A stretch of 64,000 nucleotides of DNA from Microthyrium microscopicum (taxonomy: Eukaryota > Ascomycota > Dothideomycetes > Microthyriales > Microthyriaceae), in NCBI GenBank assembly GCA_010405405.1, contig MU004239.1:124001-188000 (forward strand). The letters run 5' to 3'. Positions 55,559 to 64,000 of this stretch are shown here, in pieces; position 1 is the stretch's first letter; every line of letters begins with the position of its first letter. Made by a program: the position numbers and the translations under genes. Below the pieces are notes generated by a model, which was given only the letters and a program-made list of their open reading frames with translations, was not told where the DNA came from and made no database searches.

Positions 55559-57184
55559 CTATTCATCATCTCCGCCCGCAAACTCAACCATAACAGAAGC
55601 ATTCTTCAAGCCAGCATCACCGATCGTCTCATCCAGCGAGTTGATAAGATTCTTGCCCATAAGCATCAAGTCAAACTCGAGTCCTGCCTTGCCGTCTAGT
55701 GGCTCTGCCTTGAGCCATTCGTAGATGCGCCGCACTGGATCATCCACCGAGAAGCGACGAACTGTCCGACCACCAGAGTAGCGGAATTGAATGCGCGTAG
55801 TCGTAGAAGGATCGCTGGGCTCGGTGTGTGGCTGATCAGATGGGATGGCTGCGAATGGCGACTGTAACTCTGTGCCATTGGCAGATGCTTTGCCTTTGTC
55901 GATAGTGATGGACTTTGTAAGCTCGTCCGGATCTTCATGAGCTGGACCACTGGCGTTAGCCGCAAGGCTGTTCTGCATAGCCATCTCCAGCATTTGATCT
56001 TCTGTCATGCGTCCAATATCCACATCCTTGCGCTCCGGCTTACGCTTCGCAATAGGATTTCGCGAATCCACATCAAGACTATAACGATCTAGGAACTCGT
56101 AGAGCTGCATCAGGAAATCGGGCTTCTTAGGCGCCGGCGGACCTGACCAGACCTTGACTTGTTCACCAGTCCGAGGATCTACTATCGCAATATGAGGGAA
56201 TGCATTCTGGTCATTCCGATTGTTTGCGAGGTAGTACTGGATGTAGCCAGCTCCTCGGGGGTCGTCGTTGGCGTATTGTAGAAAGATGAAGTTCTCCTTA
56301 ATCATTTCGGCAACATCCTTGTCTTTCCAGAGATCGCGGTTGAGCACTTGGCAATCGAAAACTGACGGGTCTTGTACATTGACGAGAATCCACTTTTGCT
56401 TTTCTTTGCCTTCATCACGTGCGTCTTCAAATGCTAATCGCGACATGAGCTCGAAGGGAGGTCGGAACATTTCTGCCAGTGTTTGGGCGCGTGCTGAGCG
56501 CTCGGAAGCGCCGCCGGTAACGTAGGAAAGGTTTTGGGCGCGTTCGGCAGGATTAGTCGAGTCATCAACCCAAACGGAAGATTGTGTATCGCGCTGGTTG
56601 AAAATACCAACATTACGTCCTAGAATATGTTAGCAGCAGTTATAGTACTAAAAAGGGAAACACTTACGACCAGCACCGTCTCCCTGTTGGCGCCGAAGCT
56701 GTCGCTGTATCATAGCTGACACGGCGTCGTCATCGTAATCATCACCACCGACAAGGGTTTCCCGAGTTCGTTCTATTGGGGCGCGCACACTATCTGGATC
56801 GCGACCGCCACCAGAATACATCTCTTCTTGTAAGCGTCGTGCGATTTCAGCATCGTCTGCGGTGGCGGGAGCGGGGTTCTCGCCAAGGTATTCGACGTCG
56901 TCCATGGTGTCGTCTTCATCCAGGTCATCTTCATCCGAGTCGATCTGAATTACGCCTGATGCATCTTGGTTGTAATTTCGTCGTGCAGGCGCTGAGGCGG
57001 CAGGTGCGACAGGATGTGAGGTATTTAGAGGGGCGGTAGATGGTTCGGAGACAAGAGTAGGATTGTCCAAGAATAGAGTAACAGCGGCCTCTACATTGCC
57101 ATCGCTCATGCGGAGGTATTGCTCAGCTTGTGAAGTAGACGCGCCGGTAAAGGTGATAAATTGGGAGAGGTTTTCGTCATCCAT
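55559..57184 (-). CDS. UBA-UAS-UBX protein, Cdc48/p97 adaptor (Ubx5/UBXD7 type)
   Basis: Exons 57184-56668 and 56619-55559 (49-bp GTAAGT..TCTAG intron) give 525 aa. Order of domains: UBA-like (1-45, FITFTGASTSQAEQYLRMSDGNVEAAVTLFLDN), an acidic linker, UAS thioredoxin-like domain (about 215-345, MFRPPFELM, ILVNVQDPSVFDCQVLNRDLW, FIFLQYANDDPRG, FPHIAIVDPRTGE), a ubiquitin-interacting helix (TEDQMLEMAMQNSLAAN), and UBX (about 445-525, RIQFRYSGGRTVRRFSVDDPVRRIYEWL, FDLMLMGKNL). This is the arrangement of yeast Ubx5 and human UBXN7, which link ubiquitylated substrates and cullin ligases to Cdc48. Confidence 0.94.
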
Positions 57185-57887
57185 GATGAGGGTGTGGCGG
57201 GGTTTGAATAGCGGTTCTTTGTGGAGGGAGGGCGTTTGAAGGGCTGATGGGTAGGAATTTGTTGAGGGAATGGAAGCGAAGTTGAGGGTTTAAGAGAAGG
57301 CAACAGGTCGCGGAGAGGGCAGTTGTTAAGTAGGAGGTTCAGTTCAGCGCAGTGATGTAGCGTGGTGACTTGGCGGCCAACTTTGGAGGTGGTGCTGCAG
57401 TGACCGCGGCGTTTGTAGGTGGGAGACGGAAATGGTAGAGAGAGGACTAGTCAGCAGGACCCATAGCGATGCGAGAGGAGTGAAAGAGCTTGGTTGGTGT
57501 TGCTGGCAGGTAGGAGGAGTTGTTGGGTGTTTGTAGTGTGTAAGGTGTTGGATATCAAGCAGCTCATTCTGGATATAAGGTAGCAAAGGGACAAGGTTTC
57601 GAGGCCGCGGCTGCGCTTGCCCATTGCCGCGTTTTTGAGGCAGTGTATCAATGTTTTTCCGACCCGGTCATGACGCAGCCAGCAGTACCTAGATTCACAG
57701 GGATATCCTTGTACCAAACCACTCAGAGCCTCATCTCCCCCAATCAAAGTCTATATCCCTTTTAGGAAGGCGTGATAGCTTTCTGACTTCTCAACTTGGT
57801 GCTTTCCTTTCTCCTTTCTTCACCTTGACGCCTATCCTTTTTCTTAGCATCTCGGTCTGTACAGTACGCAACCCTACCGAAGTCATC
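57185..57887. other. Divergent promoter region UBX gene / ILM1
   Basis: 700 bp between two ATGs pointing apart. A CT-rich tract (CTTTCCTTTCTCCTTTCTTCACC) precedes the ILM1 ATG. No other feature recognised. Confidence 0.5.
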
Positions 57888-58457
57888 ATGGCAATTCTCT
57901 CAGCCTTCACCATGATTCGCAGTCTGGCCATTGTCCATATCACTCTGGCCTACTTCATCTTCACGTCTCCTCAAATGCTGGCCGACCAAAACATCGTCGT
58001 TCTACTTGGGGAAGCAATGCATCTAGTACGCTCCTCCCTGACTTGCCTCCGACCGTAATCCCTTTGTCTAACCGTCTTGTAGCCCCGCGTATCCGGCTTC
58101 AACAAAACAAGTCCTGCCACTGCCATGCTCGCTGTCGTCTTCGCACTACTTGGTCTATCCGACCTGACATCTGCTGCCCTCTCCGATCATATCGCCTATG
58201 AATACTGGCTCTCCCAAACCCCCATTCGCCTCCTATTCCTCTTTGGTCTCACGTCCTATACATACGTCTCCAAGCCAGCATCCGCCATGCCATTCGGAAC
58301 TAGCAAATTCTACCAAACACCTGCTGGGGATAACTTAAAGAATGGGCTAGTCTTTACTTGGTCCTTTCTGGAGATGGTGTTCTGGTTCATGGTCTTTTTG
58401 GCGCTACGGGAGGAGCGAAAATCATTATCTCGACGCAAGGTCAACCCCTCATCGTGA
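57888..58457 (+). CDS. ILM1: Ilm1-like membrane protein
   Basis: Exons 57888-58025 and 58083-58457 (57-bp GTACGC..TTGTAG intron) give 170 aa, the size of the family. Ilm1 (increased loss of mitochondrial DNA) is an ER membrane protein of unclear function in yeast. Four hydrophobic segments are visible: FTMIRSLAIVHITLAYFIF, AMLAVVFALLGLSDLTSAAL, PIRLLFLFGLTSYTYVS and LVFTWSFLEMVFWFMVFLAL. The opening MAILSAFTMIRSLAIVHI and SPQMLADQNIVVLLGEAM are characteristic of the family. The tail is basic and cytosolic (REERKSLSRRKVNPSS). Confidence 0.88.
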
Positions 58458-58596
58458 ACTCGAACGAAAGAAATTTCCTTTTCAATTTGTTTTTGCAAAG
58501 TGGGACGCGTTATATTTATTGCCAGAGATTTTGCCAGAGATTATACAAAGACTCTACCAAAGTCGCTTCCATATTTACATCTCAAGCATCTCCTCC

Positions 58597-59043
58597 CTAT
58601 GGCAATTTTCCGAAAGCGCTCATAGGATTCAACTCAACACTGTATCCATCCGGATCCTTAACAAACGCCGTCGGCAATGTAACATTTCGGATCTTCAGAC
58701 TACCCGGTTCGTTGATTACTCTCGCGCCAGCTTCCTTCATCTTCGACATGGTCGCCGTCATATCATCCACGTAGAAGACCAATTTGACTGGCAGATCTGT
58801 GGTGGTCTTGGGTGATTTGTATTTCATGAGGACCAATGCTGGACCAGTGCCGGAGCCAGGAATTGTCATGATTGTTTCGTTGAATTCGGAGGTAACGAGG
58901 ACTTGGCCCGCTGCTTTGAGACCAAGACTCTTTTCGTAGAAGGCTTGCGATTTGGCCATGTCGGAGACTGCGACACCGACTGCGCCGAAGCGGGCTGCCA
59001 TTGCGGTGGGCACCAGCAGGAGGAGGGCTTTGAAAGACAGCAT
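58597..59043 (-). CDS. Secreted VOC-fold (glyoxalase/bleomycin-resistance-like) protein
   Basis: A single exon of 148 aa: signal peptide MLSFKALLLLVPTAMAA then a single vicinal-oxygen-chelate domain: FGAVGVAVSDMAKSQAFYEKSLGL, ETIMTIPGSGTGPALVLMKYKSP, VKLVFYVDDMTATMSKMKEAGARVI, and the closing KDPDGYSVELN. The YEKSLG and DPDGY-x-V/I-E-L patterns are family hallmarks, with the C-terminal Glu a probable metal ligand. VOC enzymes include glyoxalase I, dioxygenases and resistance proteins, so the reaction cannot be inferred. A signal peptide on a VOC protein is unusual. It converges on ILM1 with 139 bp between stops. Confidence 0.85.
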   Translation of the reverse strand: MLSFKALLLLVPTAMAARFGAVGVAVSDMAKSQAFYEKSLGLKAAGQVLVTSEFNETIMTIPGSGTGPALVLMKYKSPKTTTDLPVKLVFYVDDMTATMSKMKEAGARVINEPGSLKIRNVTLPTAFVKDPDGYSVELNPMSAFGKLP

Positions 59044-59676
59044 CGTGGTGTTGAAAATTGTCTTGTCCTGGGAAAATGTCGAAAACTGGGTTCTTGATGG
59101 ACACGATTTGCAAAATGTAGCGCAACTCGTATATAAGTAATGATTAGAATCTCTAGCGAGAGTAGCTCATAATATCTATGTCTTATAAACTTGTAATATT
59201 TGTTAATTGGCCGCCGGGCCCGTGCAAATGGTTTTTATAGTTGACGTTCCTATTGCCCTCCGCGGCTAGCGTTACGATTTTGTCGTTTGGTGACTATTGG
59301 CGTAGGAACAATCATTTATACTTATTTCAAGAATTCAAGTGCCTAGCCTTGTTAATCTATAAGCGAATCTATGCAAAGGTGGAACGCTTTGCAATATCGA
59401 GGTCTGGTTACAATATCACTCCAGACAACAGTCAGTCTAAGAACTCAGCAAGAAGTTCGTACTCTATAGCATATAACACTTCGCATATCACGTCTCTGGT
59501 AGTTTCATACAACCGTTCAAGAACCAGTGGTGAATCAAGAAAAGAGAACTTCATAGAAAGAAAGCGCAACTAAATTCTAGACAACAATAGTGAAATATTA
59601 GATGTAACAAAACTTATTCCCTTCCTTTCATACCCCGTCCGTTCCAATTCCCTTACTGAAAAATTACTGTCAATCT
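59044..59676. other. Intergenic
   Basis: About 630 bp with no supported gene. Confidence 0.5.
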
Positions 59677-61494
59677 TTATGCCTCGCTCCCATCCTCAAA
59701 GTATGGCTGGAAGCTGCGAGTTCGCGGTCGCCCAACTTTTCCCGCCGCCCTCGTTGCCCGCGTTTTCTTAGCAGCCTTCTTCGCCGGCGCCTTCTTCTTG
59801 GTTACACCTGCGCGCCTCTTTAGCCCTCTAGGAGGAAAGCCTTCTCTCGGGAGCATGGCACCAGCTCTACCTGACCTCAACTCCTCCCGACGGTCGAAGT
59901 CGTCTCTAGAAGGAAAGCCTTCTCTTGGGAGCATGACAATAGCTCTACCTGACCTCACCTCCTCCTGAACGTCGAACTCATCTGAGTCGTCTCTAGGAGG
60001 AAAGCCTTCTCTTGGGGCCATGGCAATAGCCCTACCTGCCCTCACCTCCTCCTGAACGTCGAACTCATCTGAGTCGTCTCTAGGAGGAAAGCCTCCTCTT
60101 GGGGCCATGGCAATAGCTCTACCTGATCTCACCTCCTCCTGAACGTCGAACTCATCTGGATAAGCTTGATACCCAGGACAATTATGCGCAGAAAGATCAT
60201 AGTATGGCTCGGGACTGCGACACGCCTGGTACTCTGGGCTGTCTGGTGCATATGGAGATCGCGCACACCCTGGGCTCTCTGGTGCATATGGAGAACGCGA
60301 ACACACTGGGCCACCGGCAATGTCATGGACAGTGCTCTGACGACCGCGACTGGCTGGGTAGGGTTCGTATCCGGACCCGTATGCTAGTGCTGGTGCATGG
60401 ATTACCTCATTGTTTAGTTTGTTTGACGGCGGCCAGAATGTATTTGGAGGCTGATAGCCTGTGGTTGAAACCTGATAGAATGGCTGTACAGCAGGCGACG
60501 CGGTCTGCGGAATACGCTGTTTGCCTTTCTGCCCAAGGTTCCGTTGGATCCTTCTAGAGGCAGGTGAAGTCGTCAACCAGCTAGGAAATCCAGTGGGTGG
60601 GTTAAGCCAGTCATATGGCGCGCTTGTTCCACTCGCACGGCTTTTGCTGCTTTGAGTGCTTTTGCTTCCTGAGCGGGCGCCCGTCCAGCCTGGAGGCGCA
60701 CCGCTGATTCTATTAATGGAGCTCTGAATCTGCAGTCTCAATGGGAGTAAGTTCAAAAAGTCTTTGAGTGGCGTTCCTGGAGCCTTGATAGTCCCAAGCT
60801 TTCGCAGGAGTTTGGCTTCAAAGTCGGGATAATCCTGTTGATGTGTGTCAACGAGTTGAATAAGCACGGCGCCAAGTCTCTCTTTGATGTAGCTGCTGAT
60901 GTACGGATGCGGCAGGAGGTTGTAGACGAGGAATCTATTGAGACTTGCGCGGAGCCTGTCATGGATCACGTAGTCTCCAGGTGGAGGTTCAAACTTTTCA
61001 AATAGCGAGTTAGCCCATTCGCCTTGTGGATGTGCCCAGTTGTCAAGACCGTAATCGTAATGAGGTGGTGAGGGTACGAGGCCAAATAGTTGTTCTCCCT
61101 CAGACGCTGCGAGTCTCTTTGCTCTCTCAGCCACAACCTGACGCAGAGGTTTGTCAGAGGAGCTCGTGGACGGCGGGTCTGCAAAAGTAGCCTTCTTAGG
61201 ACTCTTCTGCGCAGCAGACCTAGTGATGCGTGGTTTTGGGTGAGAGCTGAAGTCAGGGTGTCTCTCGGCCACGATCTGCCACAGAGGTTTGTCTAAGGAG
61301 CTTGTGGCCGGTGGGTTCGCAAAAGTAGCCTTCTTAGGACTCCTCTTTGCAACAGGTTTGGTGACTTTGCTGGCCGGGCTGGTAGGAGCTTTATTAGTCG
61401 GCGTGGCACTTTTCACCACCTTGGTCGCTTTTTTCTTTGGCGACAAGGAGCGAGCTGGAGAGGCAAGTGCCTTCTTTGATCGAGTGACGGCCAT
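59677..61494 (-). CDS. Basic repeat-rich nuclear protein of unknown function
   Basis: A single exon of 605 aa starts at ATG 61494 (MAVTRSKKALASP). Both ends are Lys/Arg/Ala/Pro-rich (SPKKKATKVV at the start; KKKAPAKKAAKKTRATRAAGKVGRPRTR at the end, with an AT-hook-like GRPRTR), so nuclear or chromatin binding is likely. The N-terminus contains a duplicated block around SPKKATF-[AN/AD]-PP. Residues about 130-260 form the only globular-looking part (FGLVPSPPHYDYGLDNWAHPQGEW, YISSYIKERLGAVLIQLVDTHQQDYPDFEAKLLRKLG). The C-terminal third has four tandem ~30-residue units of the form DEFDVQEEVRSGRAIAM-APREGFPPRDDS. No family recognised. Confidence 0.7.
   Translation of the reverse strand: MAVTRSKKALASPARSLSPKKKATKVVKSATPTNKAPTSPASKVTKPVAKRSPKKATFANPPATSSLDKPLWQIVAERHPDFSSHPKPRITRSAAQKSPKKATFADPPSTSSSDKPLRQVVAERAKRLAASEGEQLFGLVPSPPHYDYGLDNWAHPQGEWANSLFEKFEPPPGDYVIHDRLRASLNRFLVYNLLPHPYISSYIKERLGAVLIQLVDTHQQDYPDFEAKLLRKLGTIKAPGTPLKDFLNLLPLRLQIQSSINRISGAPPGWTGARSGSKSTQSSKSRASGTSAPYDWLNPPTGFPSWLTTSPASRRIQRNLGQKGKQRIPQTASPAVQPFYQVSTTGYQPPNTFWPPSNKLNNEVIHAPALAYGSGYEPYPASRGRQSTVHDIAGGPVCSRSPYAPESPGCARSPYAPDSPEYQACRSPEPYYDLSAHNCPGYQAYPDEFDVQEEVRSGRAIAMAPRGGFPPRDDSDEFDVQEEVRAGRAIAMAPREGFPPRDDSDEFDVQEEVRSGRAIVMLPREGFPSRDDFDRREELRSGRAGAMLPREGFPPRGLKRRAGVTKKKAPAKKAAKKTRATRAAGKVGRPRTRSFQPYFEDGSEA
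59820..60165 (-). repeat. Four tandem ~87-bp coding repeats
   Basis: The units encode D-E-F-D-V-Q-E-E-V-R-[SA]-G-R-A-I-x-M-x-P-R-[EG]-G-F-P-x-R-D-D. They are highly similar at DNA level; the copy nearest the C-terminus is shorter and most divergent. Confidence 0.85.
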
Positions 61495-62139
61495 GATAAC
61501 GAGTTTTTGACCAAACGATTTTGATGGAGCGCCTTTTCAATGCTTAACAGGGTGCTGTCAGTGGAACAAATGTATGATAAGGAAATCTCTGTTTGCTTGT
61601 CATTTGAAAAGAAGGCGTCGTAGATATCACCTTTAACAACAAAGAAACAAATGGGACAAAGGACACTCCCTCGACGCTCAATGCACTCAATAAGTGATTT
61701 ATGTTTTCTTTGTTTCCGTCGATCCGTTTGCAGCATCATTGACTGATACCAATCCTTATAATTTGAGAAGTTTGAATTAAGAATCCGAAATAGGGATTTC
61801 AAATTGGTCGGAACTAGTGGTGTGACAAGCGTTGAACTTCGGCCGCGTGGTGTATGGAGAATAAATCGAGATGAACTGAAAGGGGATGTTAACGTACGCT
61901 AAATGTAATGCTTTAATGAACAGATCCAAATTACTTGCCAATGACCGGGAGAATAAGCTTCTGCTTGGCTAGTCTCTTTACTGTCCTATTCGCCGGTGGT
62001 GAAGAATATGTCCCTTTCATGAAACAATGAAGCTGATAGAATGCTGAGACAATGCGCACGTATACGACGAATATGACCTTGACCAAAGTGCGGATGATAT
62101 CGATGGGTGAGTATATTATACATACCACTGAGTTTGCAC
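61495..62139. other. Intergenic
   Basis: About 640 bp with no supported gene. Confidence 0.5.
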
Positions 62140-63040
62140 CTAGTTTACTTGAGTTCCATATCCACGAATCCGCTCCGCGAATTGCCACGACTGGTTCTCG
62201 AGCTTCTCGTCCAGCTTGAGATTAACCCCTTCCTTCTTGATGACAGCAATGCTGTAGTTATCCAAACTACGAGCATCTCTGTAGAATAAGACCTTCATAC
62301 ACTCCTTGATGACCTTGACTGCCTGCTCCTCTGTGACCTGATCCACCGCATCCTCGTCAGGCACGACCTTGCGCATGATTGGCTGAGCAAGATGTGCCCC
62401 GTATCCAGTGGCAAGAGAAGGAGAGGAGAAGGTTGTTCCGAGAAGGTCCACGCTTGCCAGGAAGGGCTCGTCGTCGCTGTCAAGACCAGCTACCAGCATG
62501 TGATTCCATAGCGGGTCGAACTTTGTGCGGCGGGCGTACATGACTTTGGAGAGGTATGTGTGGACGTTGTCTGCTGAGAAGCCATCGGTATCTTCTTCAT
62601 CGGTAGCGTCGTGTTGATAGTTTTCCTTGATGGATAGGGAGTTGAGTAGGCGGTCAAGGTGTTGCATGTCAGATATGTCGCCTCCGAATCCAATGACGGT
62701 TCTCTCGTTGAATTTTCGTAGACGCTTGACGTCGGTGAATCGAGCTAGTGAGCCATATGATGCTAAATGACAGTATTAGTACAATGGTTGGAGTAGCTAT
62801 GCTGTGGGCTTGCCCAAATTGTCAGTAGCGATGACTACTCCATCTTTGAACTTGATGGCGACGACGGAGGTACCGGTGACGATAGGCGACTGTGTGTGTT
62901 GGTTCGGCGCAGGTGCTTGAAGATATCCATGATTGTAAGGACCGTAGACATCGTCTCTAGGCTTACACCTAATTAGCATAATGTTGGTGGATGGCTGAAG
63001 GATAACGTACACGGCCCCAGGTTTCAGGGAAGTGGTTCAT
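62140..63040 (-). CDS. PRE4: 20S proteasome subunit beta7 (Pre4/PSMB4)
   Basis: Three exons (63040-63011, 62961-62814, 62762-62140) give 266 aa. Exon 1 is 30 bp (MNHFPETWGR), found from the family start MNHxxxxWGRP. Intron 2 (51 bp) begins with GC, not GT (TTGG|GCAAGC..TTTAG), and only that junction restores DNLASYGSL. Beta7 is a non-catalytic subunit of the core particle. Signature blocks: QSPIVTGTSVVAIKFKDGVVIATDNL, VIGFGGDISDMQHLDRLL, VMYARRTKFDPLWNHMLVAG, SPSLATGYGAHLAQPIMRKVV, YRDARSLDNYSIAVI and the end FAERIRGYGTQ. The start residue of the mature subunit is not an active-site Thr followed by the catalytic set, as expected. Confidence 0.94.
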
Positions 63041-63447
63041 AATGGATTGGAGGAAGCTGGATTGAAGGGAGGATACTTTGCTACAGCTTCCAGCAACAGA
63101 ATAAAGTCAATAGAAGAAGTGGACGGAGTGAGGAATTGGTGCTCGACAATGGTGGTTCAGAGCTTGAGGTTGGAGGGCCAGGCACAGAGAGCTGTCGCGT
63201 TCATCAAGCGAGGGGTCCAAGTAGCGCGCGTCTAATTTTTCCAATCGGAATCCATTGCTCATCTTTGATATCCGCGTTTTATACTTTCATATTCTATTTC
63301 AGTATTACGGAATATAGCAATGAGATGATGAGGTTGATTAATAGATGTCTTTCCAAGGACGGGATCGTGGCCGATGTACGGAGTACATAGTACTGTAGTT
63401 AAGATAATCTGGTTTGCTTTGTTTATGATTGAATTCGCTCAAAATTG
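63041..63447. other. Intergenic
   Basis: 407 bp between two genes in the same direction. Nothing recognised. Confidence 0.5.
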
Positions 63448-63960
63448 CTACCGCCTCCGCTTAGAATCACCCTCATCATACCTCTGAGACTTCTTGCTTT
63501 TGTAAGCATCTCTATCTACACCTGACATGACTTTCTCTGCCGTACTTCGGTTTCCAGTTGTCCGCTGTCCCGGCGCTTTACTCGTCGCTCCAGCTTCCGC
63601 ACTAGCAACGAAGTCAAGTCGCTCTCGTGGGATTTTCGCCTTGATGTCATCCTTCTTTTTCAACAACTGTTGTTGTGTTTTGTTAAGCTGCTCTCCATAT
63701 GCCCAGGGAGGATATGAAGTAGGGACTGCAAGATCATCTGGTAAAGCTGAAGCATACTGGTCGTAGTCATCCACCCCAGCAAAGCCCATGAGCTTTTGAA
63801 GGAGAGCTGGGTTGCGCAGAGCAGGTGAATCTTCTAGCTTAGTGTTGAAATGAACACCTTCCTTTTTGAGCTCAAGAAAGTGCGCAAACTTCTTGTTGGC
63901 TTGTTGTGGAGGGGATGATGGTGGTGATTCGGGAATGCTGAAATTTGGCACAGGAGGCAT
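63448..63960 (-). CDS. HCNGP/SAP30BP-like protein
   Basis: A single exon of 170 aa starts at ATG 63960 (MPPVPNFSIPESPP). The HCNGP domain covers most of it: KFAHFLELKKEGVHFNTKLEDSPALRNPALLQKLMGFAGVDDYDQYASALP, then SYPPWAYGEQLNKTQQQLLKKKDD. Human SAP30BP (HCNGP) is a nuclear protein linked to transcriptional co-repression and to splicing of short introns through RBM17. The fungal proteins are shorter and largely restricted to the domain, as here. The C-terminus is basic and disordered (KSKKSQRYDEGDSKRRR), a likely nuclear signal. The upstream 40 bp reach the window edge, so the promoter is outside. Confidence 0.88.
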   Translation of the reverse strand: MPPVPNFSIPESPPSSPPQQANKKFAHFLELKKEGVHFNTKLEDSPALRNPALLQKLMGFAGVDDYDQYASALPDDLAVPTSYPPWAYGEQLNKTQQQLLKKKDDIKAKIPRERLDFVASAEAGATSKAPGQRTTGNRSTAEKVMSGVDRDAYKSKKSQRYDEGDSKRRR

Positions 63961-64000
63961 GGTGAGGCTTCGGACTAAAGTTTGGGTTGCAGAGTATGGA

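Overview
This 64 kb window reads as a gene-dense piece of nuclear chromosome from a filamentous ascomycete (Pezizomycotina). Genes lie on both strands with no operons. Most introns are 45-95 bp with GT..AG ends and a CTRAC/CTAAT-like branch motif, and gene spacing is 0.3-2 kb. The family mix (DUF4360, GH114, CorA-like ZntB family, DUF946/Vps62, LPR-E-type F-box-like proteins) fits Leotiomycetes/Helotiales best, but that placement is inferred from gene style, not from a marker gene. I rebuilt exon structures by hand; the listed spliced models keep an open frame across all junctions, except where I flag a problem.

Layout. 0-12.6 kb: a truncated F-box-like gene, a GTAA/GTAG microsatellite, a secreted DUF4360 protein, NOP58, an unrecognised 345-aa protein, a long nuclear SET-domain protein and an STK19 homologue. 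12.9-27.3 kb: DGAT2 acyltransferase, a hairpin-rich non-coding block, a secreted GH114 enzyme with a Ser/Thr-rich linker, the PKA regulatory subunit, the splicing factor SPF27, a family III CoA-transferase and a Ctr copper transporter. 27.9-38 kb: an arginyl-tRNA synthetase-like gene with a huge in-frame minisatellite insertion, a nine-exon CorA-like membrane protein with a broken zinc-ribbon gene just upstream, and a Vps62/DUF946 protein. 39-50 kb: DNA polymerase delta subunit 2 behind tandem MCB boxes, the geranylgeranyltransferase I beta subunit, a secreted Kex2-type repeat protein, a CAMK-like kinase and a frameshifted HAD phosphatase gene that overlaps it tail to tail. 50.5-64 kb: a two-RRM protein, a small cysteine-rich secreted protein, a cytochrome P450, a UBA-UAS-UBX protein (Cdc48 adaptor), ILM1, a VOC-fold protein, a basic repeat-rich nuclear protein, proteasome beta7 (with a GC-AG intron) and an HCNGP/SAP30BP homologue.

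Most genes are unlinked housekeeping functions (ribosome biogenesis, splicing, replication, proteasome, prenylation, cAMP signalling, lipid storage). I see no biosynthetic gene cluster, CRISPR array or tRNA gene. The most interesting items are the expanded repeat inside the arginyl-tRNA synthetase fold, the secreted 54-residue repeat protein with dibasic sites and alternating cationic and acidic halves, the MCB boxes in front of the polymerase delta gene, the decayed zinc-ribbon gene, and several genes with unusual junctions (stop-containing intron, GC donor, frameshift, open frame beyond the stop).
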